64,000 bases of DNA from Struthio camelus (taxonomy: Eukaryota > Chordata > Aves > Struthioniformes > Struthionidae). Position 1 is the first letter of the stretch. Every line of letters starts with the position of its first letter. The notes under the pieces are model-generated. The model did no database searches and was not told the DNA's origin. It saw nothing but the letters and a program-made list of their open reading frames with translations. The stretch is taken from NCBI RefSeq assembly GCF_040807025.1, contig NC_090945.1, forward strand, positions 51,213,588 through 51,277,587. The letters run 5' to 3'. Positions 53,611 to 63,530 of this stretch are shown one piece after another. The translations under genes and the position numbers were made by a program.

Positions 53611-55680
53611 CAACAGCAAAACTGTTCCACCAGCAGTTGCATTAGACTAACTGGATGAGAATTTAGTCAGGGAATGCAGGTAATTTGAATCAAAAACTTG
53701 AGTGAAAAAAAGCATATACCCTACTTTTTAATTATGAGACAATCATTCATTTTAGTGCAGAGAAAAAAATATGAAGAAGAGAGATTTCTAGTTCTACTGG
53801 CATATTCTCAATTAAATCATTATTTTGAACTGAATATTCTCCTCTTTCTTCTATCTATGTTATGAATTTTCCAAATAGCTACTATTACCATTATTACTAT
53901 TTTGAAAGGAGGGTGATTTATTTATTATCAAAACAAGGTGTTTAAACTGTAGTAATGCTTTTATTTAAGGACAAACCTATCAAGAAGCCAGGTATGTTCC
54001 TTTGTCGGGAAATGGGAAAGAACTATCTTAGGTGATAATATAAATGCACAACAAAGCAGTATGTGTGGGCTCTATTAACTGCACTTTTAGAGAGGCATCA
54101 GCTGGTGCCCACACTGAGGATAGCCCATATTGTCACCTGGTGACATGACTCTCATGAGAGCTCTTGAACTGGGCACTGTTTCATAATACTCAATTTAATG
54201 AACCTGATCACACACAAAGGCAATTTGTAGCAACTGGATTAGGAAAAAGAAAAAAAAAAAGAGTTGGAAACGTCAGAAAATCATGAAACATGTTTTCTCA
54301 CTAGAGGGCAGTAGCCAACCCCTAATCTCCCCAGACTTTCTCACAAAACAATATACTACTCAGGGAGTAGTCAAAGCGGTAACAATGAAATGAAATGCTT
54401 GTTAATCAGAAAGAATGTTTTGGAAACGGCACACTTCTTAATTTTTTAAAATATCCACCTTTTACAAATAGAACTGGGAAGTCTCAAAAGAGAAGGAAAA
54501 GGCTGAACTAGCTTTCCCAGTAAAGGTGCAAATACTGGAATGTGTTATATAAGAAAAAGAATTCTCTCTGTTTACTATGAGCGTTAATACCTCACTATTT
54601 TAAGGGGTTTTTTTTAAGTTTTTGGTGAAAAGCAATATAGGTAATGATGTTTTTTCATCAAACGCTACAGGGCCATGTCTAACTTTGGTACCACAGAGGA
54701 GCTGAGGAACAGTCAGGATGTTTTTACATTACAAATGCTAGGAACAAACTGTGAGCCTGACTCTCCACTCCCTTGTATCTTGTCAGGCACTTACACATGT
54801 ATCATGCGATACAGTGATGCCATTCCTAACTGACGGCATTTTCTATCACTCTTCGCATATGACTATATAGCAGTGCACAGATTAGTACTTTATTTATCAA
54901 GGTCGGACACGTAATTGTTTCGGTCAAACAACACCAGAATGGTCTAAAGGAGTTCTGGACCAGCTTCCCTAATAAAATTGCCATTTGAGTAACCCCAGAT
55001 TAGACCCTGATTCAAAAAAGCACTGAAGCACATACTCCAGCCTCCTCAGTTCAGGGCAGCACTATCAATACATTTCTGCATCAGGGCCACAGAGATATGC
55101 ACCTTACACTTGTATACACTCACAATGGGCTGGTATGGAGTGCAGGAGAGCTCTGCAAACTCCAAATCCTTCTGGCATCTGAAACAGACAGACAGACAAA
55201 CAAAACACTCCTGCAACCGGAAACTGTGCAGGGACAAGACAGTCCAGAAACAAACACTTCCAGGACAACATGCTAGTGCACCACTGGAGAGAGATCATAG
55301 ACTAAATTTAAGTTCTGCACTTCTATACAGGTGAAGGTTTGGCCCTTAGCATATACAACAGCCACATTGCACAGGACTTAGTGTTATCAAAAGCAGCTCC
55401 AGCAGTACCTGGAGCTCTGTGCCGGAGCCAGCATCCTTTCACAACCTCCCATTCCTCTCTCTCAGAATGAGGTCTTGCAATTTCTAATGCCTCAGCAGAA
55501 TATGCTTTACCTCCACTCTGACGCTGTACTAGTCCACCCCTACGCTGCACCTACCCCACTCCCCAGAATCACTTGCTAAATACATCCTGCACCCTGGAGA
55601 AAATCAGTGTTTCACAGTTCTTCCCAAGTCTCTCATGCAACTACTCTTGTTTCAAGTATTTCCCCTATTCTTTGAGGCCG
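53611..55680. other. No gene recognised; non-coding DNA
   Basis: A+T-rich sequence to about 54.9 kb, then a mixed-composition stretch. It contains short A-runs, the CTCF-like site at 54298 and short chance frames near 55.1-55.5 kb. A GACA/AACA short tandem tract (CAGACAGACAGACAAACAAA) lies near 55.19 kb. Confidence 0.45.
54298..54312 (+). promoter_or_regulatory. CTCF-like motif (14/15)
   Basis: TCACTAGAGGGCAGT matches every position of CCASYAGRKGGCRSY but the first, and is followed by AGCC. A strong candidate by motif alone. Confidence 0.55.
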
Positions 55681-55692
55681 TTCCAGGTAAGG
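55655..55692 (+). promoter_or_regulatory. Candidate recursive splice site or plain donor
   Basis: TATTTCCCCTATTCTTTGAG is followed by GCCGTTCCAG and then GTAAGGAT, a CAG|GTAAGG junction at 55686/55687. The donor is strong. The pyrimidine tract is good but interrupted by GAGGCCG just before the AG, so this is the weakest of the three juxtaposed acceptor-donor sites. Confidence 0.25.
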
Positions 55693-55794
55693 ATGGAAAG
55701 GGAAGAAAATTAATCTTCTGGCAAACTTCAAGGATGGGTGTGAATGTGAAGGAGGAGCAGAGCTCTCTGTCAGATCTGCCCAAATTCTGCCAGA

Positions 55795-55945
55795 AAAATG
55801 GTCCTACCAGGCTGGACCAGAGGACCACCTTGCCCCATTATCCTATCTCTGACATTAGATGGCAGTGAACTAGGGAAGAATGTAAGAACAGGGCAAGCAG
55901 GGAATGACGCTTACCCAGGACACTTTCCCAGCTTTCAAAGATGGC
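55795..55945 (+). repeat. Probable old dispersed amniote repeat
   Basis: The segment with CTGGACCAGAGGACCACCTT, CCCCATTATCCTATCTCTGA, AGGGAAGAATGTAAGAACAG and GGCAAGCA resembles a family I have seen dispersed in bird and reptile DNA (words of the type GGTCCATCTAGCCCAGTATC, and AGTATAAGAACAGGGCAAGCA). I cannot name the family with certainty. The copy is diverged and its borders are approximate. The open frames across it are not genes. Confidence 0.45.
55852..55866 (+). promoter_or_regulatory. CTCF-like motif (13/15) inside the dispersed repeat
   Basis: ACATTAGATGGCAGT differs from CCASYAGRKGGCRSY at positions 1 and 4. It shares its orientation with the site at 54298 and lies within the probable repeat at 55.8-55.95 kb, so it may have been brought in or built from repeat sequence. 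Confidence 0.4.
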
Positions 55946-58900
55946 CTTTATATTTAATAATCATATTTCTCCTGTGTAGCAGAAGGGGTCTTGCCTCCCT
56001 ATTGCTAAAGGTTTACACGTGCAAGAAATGATTCTTTTTTATGCCAAAACATGCAATCTAATTTCACAGCTGTTTCTGAGAAATCTGTCCATTCTTCACA
56101 TACATCATAACCTCTGAGATCATCTTTGGGCTACAAGCTCATAAACAGGTGAGGCCTGTTGGCAGTGTACAGATACAAAGAGCTTGGCTTGAAGGAGGAA
56201 AACCCAAACTCTCTAAATACAGCAGACTTTTTCAGTGCTCAGTCAGAAAGGCAGGACTTTCACAGAATAAAAATTCAGACAGCAATGGGAGGCCTTCAAC
56301 TGTTGGAACTTACATTTTCCCTGCAGCAAAGAGAACAGTGCCTCTCAGCTGGGTCTCCACATGAAGCAGAATCCAGACCTCGCTTTCTGGTTGTATCCAC
56401 CTCTCCTTTCTTTGAATAAACAAGACGCACAAGACATTACTCAAAGCTGCTACAGGATTTGGTGCTAACATTCAGAGGAACATGTGATGATTCTGCCTTC
56501 AGCAAGGAGAACCATTCGGTACCAAGAAAAAGAGGCAACAGGAAAGCCACCGTCCCAGCAACAGTGACACTGCAGAGGCAACTGGATGGGGCTCTGTGCA
56601 GGAATCCAGAGGCATTGGCCCCTTTCTCTCTTTTCCTTAGCAGTACAGACTTAACTTCAGATGCCTTCACAAACAAACTGTCTGAGCTCTTACGTCGATC
56701 CCATTTGCCATAAGCTGGCCCTGGATAAACCCTACAAAAGTCGATCACTAATTAGCGCAATGTGCAAGGCCAGTGATACCACGTCACTGATTTTACAGAG
56801 GAAAGGAAATAGAGGAGATGGTTCCCATCATTTAGGCTCTTATTTCTGCGTTTCTTGGTGCCGTGACTGATATTTAAGCCCAATATTTAGACTTAAAAAG
56901 CTGAGCATAGCAGGTCCATAATGAGGTCTCAACATCATAAATCTCTTAGAGTTAGCAACAAAGGTACATTGCAGAAATAATTCTTTGGAAGCCAAGGTAA
57001 CAGAGAGTAGTGTTTGGTCCACTCAGCCTCTGGGAAGTTGGAACAAAGAAGGATTGATCCAAACATTATTGCTTTGCTGCAAAGAAAATTCCATTAAGTT
57101 CTAATTCACACTTTAAGCTCAGTACTGAGGGCCCATAATGATAGCATGCTTGAATTATGGCATGACTAAATTAGTAGAACTTGCAGAATCTGCTAATCTC
57201 TCACAGGGGAATCCTTTTCCACTTAAGTTAGAAGGAAAGTCATGGTTAGGACTAAAGGGCTCTAGAGGGAATTAGGCTCTCAGTTCCTCTTGAATTAGTA
57301 TTGTTTACAAAGAAGTCCTAAGTATAATGAGATGTTAATGACTACTTAATGAGTCAAGTTATAATGCAACACATGGTTAAGTACAGTACACAAAAAGGTT
57401 GTACTTCCCTCCCATTTATTCTGCTTTACACAGGTATAGAAGCCCTGAATCTGAATGATTTACATCCGATTCAGAACAGAATCTGGTCTGTGTCTTAAAA
57501 AAATTAAAATGCACTTCCTTTATGCCAAACCAAAGTGGGAGTAAATTTTGTCAGGACTAATACAGGCAGCTATTAAGTGAAAGTCTTTACTTGGCAGCCT
57601 AAGATACGGGGAGAGAGAGGGAGGGGGCAGACATTTCGATATCATTACATACGTGATCGCAGAAAGAGTCCTTGTAGTTTCCTTCAGTCTTTAGGCAAAC
57701 TAGGAAGCTCCTTAGCTATCTAGCTAGGTATACCATCTCCTTCATAAGAAATCTAAGATACATATCCCCAAAGATACAAGACTACCCACCTAAACCCCAC
57801 TGAAATCAATGCTAGCAGAAAAAAAGATAATCAAACACAAACTAGGCACCCAAACACCTCTGAGAACGGTAATATCTGCCTACAGAGAGTTTGTTTGTTG
57901 CAACTAACATTAAACACTTTTTTATTATAAGAATCATTACCCTGGGATTTCAAAATTAATTCATATTTTTTAAAAAGAAAACGAAAAGCTCAATACTGAG
58001 AGAGGTGCTCTAGTGCTACATATATTCCAAGAACTGTTTTGTATAATAATACAGTCCTTTTTCATTTTTAAATACACACAGGGATTAAAACCAGGTAATA
58101 AAAGAACAAATAGGGCAAAGAATGCAGATTACACAAGAAGTGCCATACATAATATGTTTATGAAGACGCTATCATACTAAGCTATATAAATACGCAATAA
58201 TATCCATCTGTTTAACTAGTAACTAATCCCACAGCTAGCATAACAGCTCCTTTACTGGAGCACACAGGCAGAGTAACATGCGAGGGCTGACTTAATTTGT
58301 CTCCAGTAGAACATGGCAGCACTAACAGCAGTGAACATATTTTTTGCCCAAAAACATGTACGGCACAAAAAGCTTTTCAAGGCATGCTAAATTGACTTGA
58401 TCTTTGCCTGTCAGGCCAATTCTAGCAGGATTTCTCGTGCAATGGATCTACCTGCCAGTCTACCTGAATGCTGCAGGGCTCCGATGCAACTGCCTCGTGG
58501 CTGGCTTCAGAGAGATTCAATTGATTTCCATGTTAATGGAATTTATTTCCCACTTTAAATTCTAATCTCACTGTAACACCATGCCAAAATCAGAGACTCG
58601 TGAGTTCTCACAAGAAAGGATTTACCTTTTGTTTCTACTTCTTGTGTTTTCAAGTAAAGAGCACTGCCTTGTTAGAAGTGTGCCTAGACACCTGCACCTG
58701 GGCCAGCACCCGGATGTGTTTAGGTCTGGTCTGTTCCCTTATGTGGTCAAGGTCCAGATATGGGAATCTATCAAATCCAGGCTGCAAACTGACCAGCCTC
58801 TAATTCTGACATGCCGTCATTAAAACAGCAACTCATCCCATCTCAGCAGTGATGTGGCTGACAAGGTAATTGTAACCAGGAAAATTGTAAGTATCTCTCT

Positions 58901-59410
58901 GCCACTTTTGGGAACACATCTTGCACGAACACATGGTACATACCGTCTCAAGTTTTACCATGCATATAGAAACATTTGACAGGTAAAATCTGCGTCAGGT
59001 TTTGTGTCAACATGAATCAGCTTCTGTCATTGGGTATAATACCTGTACCTGTTTTTTATTAAAAGAGCATGTTTTCCTATATAATTCTGTACACATTAGC
59101 TATATTAAAAGCCTGAAATGTTATGTCTCACTCAAATAAAAGCCCAGGAAAGGAGATATCAAAAATTACGGAAACATATGAGAGAATGACTCCAAAATAA
59201 GCAATACAGCAAAAATCGTTACATTTTAAGGTACTGTTTTGTGAAGGTGCCACTCAGCAGTTCTCTTTTCTAACTTTTACTATACAGGATATCCTCTGAG
59301 ATCTTAACAGTGCTGTTACACAGACAGCAAATAGGGCATCTCCAGAAAGGTGGCTAATACAGAGATCGTAGTCAGAGCTTAGTCTATGAAGAATGAGACT
59401 GTAGGCAGCG
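55946..59410. other. No gene recognised; non-coding DNA
   Basis: Mixed to A+T-rich sequence with short chance frames (near 56.15-56.9 and 58.6-58.8 kb). None has a recognisable domain or paired splice sites. A short purine-rich GA tract lies near 57.61 kb. Confidence 0.45.
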
Positions 59411-59415
59411 TTTAC

Positions 59416-59520
59416 CTCTGTGTTCAAACCGAAAGGGTTCACCAAGACGGTCCTGCCTCGTGGTAGCGTTCTGTATGCCTCTTGAGCTATGGTGTGCATC
59501 CAGTGAAACTTTCCCAAGCC
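59416..59520 (-). other. Candidate minus-strand internal exon, 105 bp, open in phase
   Basis: On the minus strand an acceptor CATTTTATTTCAG precedes GGCTTGGG, and the segment ends at CACAGAG|GTAAAC. The 105 bases are 35 complete codons, open and in phase 0 at both ends, beginning GLGKFHWMHTIAQEAYRTLP and ending NPFGLNTE. I do not recognise the peptide. Its position left of the 61-62.6 kb islands would suit a transcript starting there and running left. The same frame is open beyond the splice sites on both sides, so a chance frame is quite possible, as is a non-coding RNA exon. Confidence 0.25.
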
Positions 59521-59574
59521 CTGAAATAAAATGGTACCTTTTTCAAGTGTCCCTTTTTTCATCTTCCATTTCAG

Positions 59575-59648
59575 CTGCCACAGTCATCCACAGAGTAATG
59601 GTGCTGAAGCTGATGTACAAACTGCAAATTGCAGTGTGTGTCAAATCA
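59575..59648 (+). other. Candidate plus-strand exon, 74 bp
   Basis: An excellent 3' splice site (CCCTTTTTTCATCTTCCATTTCAG without breaks longer than two purines) ends at 59574, and AATCA|GTAAGG gives a strong donor after 59648. Two of the three frames are open, so coding status is undetermined. Length and signals are typical of an alternative 5' exon or an internal lncRNA exon. It lies 55 bases from the minus-strand candidate exon, so at most one of the two may be real. Confidence 0.28.
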
Positions 59649-59881
59649 GTAAGGCTGAAAGGGTGTAAAATTATGGAGAGAGGTTTTTACGAATTTTATA
59701 GAGTGCAAAATTACCGAAAGGGAATCTTTATGAATATAATAATCATCCAACTGACAATTACATAAACCAGAATAATACAACAGTGAACCAGATCAGATTT
59801 TAAATTTACAAGGGGCTTTCTATCCCAAAGAATAAAATGTATTACGTTGAAAATTACAACACTAAATACACTTAGGATAAA

Positions 59882-60019
59882 ATGCACCTCCTTCAAGGGT
59901 GGAACACAAATGGCACGCAGCAGCACCCAGAAGCATTAGCGAGCTGGGAGAGCGTGGCTAGGACTCCTCCTGCCTGCGACCAGAAGTACCGAGAGAGACT
60001 TGATGACTTCATAAGGTAA
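59882..60019 (+). other. Short open frame, 45 codons, overlapping a strong 5' splice site
   Basis: ATG at 59882 opens a frame that closes at TAA 60017-60019. The peptide begins MHLLQGWNTNGTQQHPEALA and ends CDQKYRERLDDFIR, rather protein-like in composition but not recognised. The last bases form CATAAG|GTAAGG, a strong donor with the exon ending at 60015, so the stop codon would be removed if spliced. This could be a first or alternative exon of the plus-strand gene to the right, or a chance frame. No good acceptor lies just upstream of the ATG. Confidence 0.22.
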
Positions 60020-60251
60020 GGATCAAAGTTCCAGAGCGTTTGTCCGTAATGGCATCACACAGCACCAGGCCGCTGCTGACTGCGAGCAAAGGACATCACC
60101 TTACGAAACCTGAGCAGCACTTCCTATAGCCTCTGGGCTTTTGAGGAGAGTGCCTATCATCAACCCAGCAGGAGCAGCGAGCCAGCGACTACAAGAGAGG
60201 CTGGTTCCTTCACAGAACTTTCCATGAAGGACCACCTTGGGGAGGAGACTG

Positions 60252-60377
60252 ATGAGCCCTGCCATCACCTTCTCCCTGCTGAAGCAGCTAAGCAAACTGG
60301 AGGAGCGTGGTCCCTCCCCTGGGACAGACGGGGAGAGACAATGGCAGGCCACAGCTGGGAGCAGCAGCAGCACTGAG
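60252..60377 (+). other. Candidate plus-strand coding first exon, 42 codons
   Basis: ATG at 60252 opens exactly 42 codons to ACTGAG|GTAAGAG, a strong donor in phase 0. The peptide begins MSPAITFSLLKQLSKLEERG and ends in an SSSSTE run. An in-frame stop lies upstream of the ATG, consistent with a start exon. It sits about 650 bases left of the 61-kb CpG island. The product is not recognised and no promoter element was seen just upstream. On the opposite strand a donor-like CAG|GTGAGG lies at about 60510. Confidence 0.22.
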
Positions 60378-60999
60378 GTAAGAGGTAGCTCTGCAGCTGG
60401 GGGAACAGGATGATGATGGAGATCCCCACAGCTAGAGGCAGAGAGTAATGAGAGCCATGTATGAAAAGACTGGAAAAGGCTACTCCAAAGTTGCTAGCCC
60501 AGCAGAGCCTCACCTGCTGTGCAAGAGTGAGCAAACTCACAGCCAAAGCTGGTGTAGCCACAGGAACCTCCTCTCAGTAGGAGGATGTAGCAAACCATCC
60601 TCCAGTCAAGATCTGCTGCATCTTCTGCATTTTCCTAGCCTCTGCTAGCCATGAGAGCAGCCAAAGAGAACCAGGAGCATGGCGGTCTTTCTATGTTACA
60701 TAGCAGGGCCTGCAGTCACACTCCATTTCTTAAGAGTCTCTGCTAGCCTCCTTTGGTTTGTTTATACACATGACACCAGACTAGACCAGGTGACAGTTGG
60801 CCAACTACAGCTCTGGTTATATATGAGCATAAAAAATAAAGTAAGAAAATAATTTGGAGACAATCTGTTTTCATAAAAAGGCAAAGCAGACGCCATGTCA
60901 GAGAAGCTGAAAACTACCCAACAGCGTTTGTGGTGAAGGAGGTGCTCCCTCCAGTGAGGCCCAGGGCCGGGCCAAGAAGACAGCCGTGCCAATGCCATA

Positions 61000-61007
61000 A
61001 TGCAAAT
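61000..61007 (+). promoter_or_regulatory. Perfect POU octamer motif
   Basis: ATGCAAAT, the canonical POU-factor octamer, at the left border of CpG island 2. A single 8-mer; functional only if supported by conservation or binding data. Confidence 0.35.
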
Positions 61008-61029
61008 ACAGACGGCATGAAGGCTGAGC

Positions 61030-61730
61030 AGTACCTGGGCGTGTGGCGACGCCTGGGCGTACAGCCACGGAGCCCTGCGGAGGCGGCCCTGCGCCGGGCT
61101 GCGGCAGCGCCCAGCCGCGCAAGCCTCGGTGGCGCGTCCCGCCGCGGGCAGCACCGCTCCGAGCCGGGGCCAGGCCTGGGCCCTGCGGGGCACCGCCATG
61201 ACGCGGCGGCCGAGACCCGCCTTGCTGGAAGGGACGGTGCAGAATGACGGCTCCGGCCCGCGGGAGCGCACGGCCGCGGGGCGGCCCCGCCGCGGCGCGC
61301 GCTCCCCTCCGGCGCCGCGCCATGGCGGCACGGCCTGCGCGGGGCCGGGGCCAGGGTCGGGGCTGGGGTCTGGGTCGGGGGGGTGCCGCGGCCGCCGGCG
61401 GGACGGCGAAGAGCCGTCCGCCGCGCCCTTCTCCACCGGCGGTGCCCGCGGAGCGCGCGGGGCAGCGGGCGCCGCCGCGAGGGCTGACCGTTGGCCCGCC
61501 CGGCGACCGTTGGCGGGGGGGAGGGGAGGGCTGCGCCCGTGCGGGCCGGCGCGCCCTGCCCTCGGCCCCGGAGCCTGGCAGCGGCGAGGCGGCGGCCGCT
61601 GCCAACCGCCGGGTGCCGCCGGCCGGGCAGTCGGCTCCGCGCCGGGCGCCGGGCGGCCCCGGCCGGGCATGGCGGCTCGGCAGGAGCCTGGGGTGGAGGG
61701 TGGCGGGGGGGAGGGGGGGGGAAGGATAAA
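61030..61730. promoter_or_regulatory. CpG island 2a (probable promoter or alternative promoter)
   Basis: Very CpG-dense sequence with long stop-free frames on both strands that read as Arg/Pro/Ala/Gly-rich. I treat these as composition artefacts. On the plus strand the right half becomes strongly G-rich (GGGGCCGGGGCC near 61.34 kb and G runs at 61.70-61.72 kb). No TATA box was noticed. It is separated from the next block by a short A-rich gap at 61.74-61.97 kb. Confidence 0.8.
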
Positions 61731-62043
61731 CAAGTTTCCTGGTGTTAAAAAAAGAAAAAAAAACCCAAGTTGCCTCGCAGGTGCCTGCAGCTGGCGGTTA
61801 ACACAGACAGTAAGAGGATCAACTGCAACTCCGCTAGCGGGGGAAAGGAGAGAAGGGAAGAAAAAAAAGGGGGGGGAAGCTCTCTCCCTCCCCATTTCGC
61901 TATTCAGCGTTTAGTTAATTTGGATGATAACGGTTAGTATTTAATCCCATTGTACGAGAATGAATATAGCGAAACCTACAAGGCTGCCGGCGGAACAGCG
62001 CGGCGGCGCCGGCCCCGCACGCGGGCACCCGGCGGCGCAGCGC

Positions 62044-62065
62044 GGCCCGGCCCGGCCCGGCCCGG
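62044..62065. repeat. (GGCCC)4 pentanucleotide tract
   Basis: Four perfect GGCCC units plus GG inside CpG island 2b. Its complement has the same unit as the longer GGGCC tract 450 bases to the right. Confidence 0.9.
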
Positions 62066-62247
62066 CGGGCAGCGGAGGGCGGCGGCGGCGGCGCGGGCCG
62101 CGCTGCGGGGGCGGCGGCCGTTGGCCGTTGGGCGGGCCGGGGCGCGGGGCCGGGGCTCCCCCGAGCCGCCCCTGCCGGGGCACCGCGGGCACCGCCGGCG
62201 CTATCCACGCCGCGCAGGCAGGGCAGAGCGGGTGACGATGGGTTTTC

Positions 62248-62256
62248 CGCGTTTAA
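62248..62256 (+). promoter_or_regulatory. CGCGTTTAA motif, copy 1
   Basis: CGCGTTTAA followed by AT, at the right side of CpG island 2b. The same 9-mer recurs twice as an inverted pair about 0.55 kb to the right. Confidence 0.5.
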
Positions 62257-62510
62257 ATTACGAAGGCAAAACACGAGGGGAAAGGCTTTTCAAAAAATAA
62301 ATAAATAAAGACGCGTGGGGAGGGGGGGGAAGGGCGTGGGGGGGGAGGGACCGAGGAGGTGCGGCGGCGCGGCCACGGCTGCAAGAAAGGGCGTTTTGTG
62401 GCGTTTCTCGGGGGGCCGCGGCACCAGGCGGGCGGGCAGGATGAGGCAGGGCAGGGCCAGCCGGCTCGGCGGGCAGCGGGACCCCCCCGGCGCCGGGCGG
62501 CGGCACCGCG

Positions 62511-62548
62511 GGCCGGGCCGGGCCGGGCCGGGCCGGGCCGGGCCGGGC
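62511..62548. repeat. (GGGCC)n pentanucleotide tract, about 7.5 units
   Basis: Seven perfect GGCCG units plus GGC, that is a GGGCC repeat on the plus strand. The G3 runs spaced by CC make it a candidate for quadruplex formation, and it is likely length-variable. It is complementary to the GGCCC tract at 62044. Confidence 0.92.
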
Positions 62549-62639
62549 GGCGGCGGCGGCTCCTTGCGCTCGCCCGCCAGGCGAGGAGGAGCGCGGCTGC
62601 CCGGGCGGAGGGCCACGGAGAGGAAAGTTAACAATGCTG

Positions 62640-63530
62640 TGAAAATATGTTTGCAGAAAATAGACAATTGTTGGATTAAACGTATTCAAGTATGAAATAA
62701 TGCCTTTTTGTGTAAAAAACTTCAGCAATGTGAGCGTACAAAAGTTCCCCTGTGGCAGTTACTTGCTCCCTTTGTGAGCTTTGCGCTCCGGCGTCTCCAC
62801 TTGGCGCGTTTAACTCAGAGCCCCCCTTTAAACGCGATTGTTTCTTTCTTTTTAATGACATTTACCGGATCAAAACATGCTGTTAATTCGATCAGAAAGC
62901 TTTACCCTCCCTAACAATGCCACAATAATTTCTCCTGAAGTTTGTTAAATTGACCAAAATTAGGCAAATGAATAGGGGTTCTGTAGGCGACCCCGCTTGC
63001 AGGTGACACCGAATAATGCACTCTCGGACCAGCTGCGATCCCCTCTTTATTTGCCCCTCTTTTCTTTGACCCGCATTATTAAAATTTAGGCCCAATGAAA
63101 CTATTCATACTTTTCAATGGGACATTTTCCTATAGGATAATAGGCTACAAATTGAGCCTCTCCAAAGGGGGGAGCAGGGGGGGTGAAACAACAACACCCA
63201 GACACACACCACACAAAAAGGAGCGTCGTGTGCCAAAGGCTGGCGAGAGCCTGCGCGGGCCGGCGCAGGGGAGGAGGCGCAGGGGGGGATCGTGTGCCAG
63301 CCCCCGGTCCCACACCTGCCGCGGTGTCCCCGGCGCATAAAGCGGTGTAAACAAAAAGCCTCGCTGCCATCTCTTATAAAGATGGACGTGTCACCAAGTC
63401 GTGTGAGAAAAGCCTGAGAACAAACGGGGCCACTCCGTCTCCAAGGGCTCTCCCTTGAACTGGGCGGAACAGCCTATTAAGGGCTTACTTAATTACTTTA
63501 ATGACTCTGGACAGGCTTTAAAATGCAGTC
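62640..63530. promoter_or_regulatory. Promoter-proximal non-island DNA, rich in homeodomain-type TAAT words
   Basis: Balanced-composition sequence between two islands, without a supported exon. It contains ACTTAATTACTTTAATGACT (63487-63506), a TTATAAAG patch near 63375, a CCAAT box near 63092 and the CGCGTTTAA inverted repeat. It looks like a regulatory region upstream of the right-edge promoter, but no conservation data are available here. Open frames near 63.1-63.35 kb are not supported. Confidence 0.4.
62805..62836. promoter_or_regulatory. Perfect inverted repeat of CGCGTTTAA
   Basis: CGCGTTTAA at 62805-62813 and its exact complement TTAAACGCG at 62828-62836 are separated by 14 bases rich in C. 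The arrangement would suit binding of a dimeric factor. The half-site resembles E2F-type GCGC plus a TTTAA cell-cycle element, but that reading is speculative. Confidence 0.5.

Larger units (their letters stand above)
61975..62635. promoter_or_regulatory. CpG island 2b
   Basis: A second CpG-dense block containing (GGCCC)n and (GGGCC)n tracts, GCC/GGC triplet runs and plus-strand G runs at 62.32-62.35 kb. A TAAA repeat interrupts it near 62.30 kb. Open frames across it on both strands are composition artefacts. Together with blocks 2a and 3 it makes an island cluster about 3 kb long. Confidence 0.8.

Noticed and set aside
59254..59562. Full 102-codon minus-strand open frame
   Set aside because: Rejected as an intact gene: the strong internal splice signals suggest at most its 105-bp middle part is an exon, which is reported as a low-confidence feature.
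60762..61895. Minus-strand open frame of 377 codons, the longest in the window
   Set aside because: It lies mostly in a CpG island and reads as Arg/Pro/Ala/Gly-rich low-complexity sequence, with equally open frames on the other strand (for example plus 61129-61914). The few stop codons come from composition. No domain was recognised.
61950..62728. Several 85-156-codon frames in CpG island 2b
   Set aside because: They translate the GGGCC/GGC repeats into Gly/Ala/Arg/Pro strings; artefacts.
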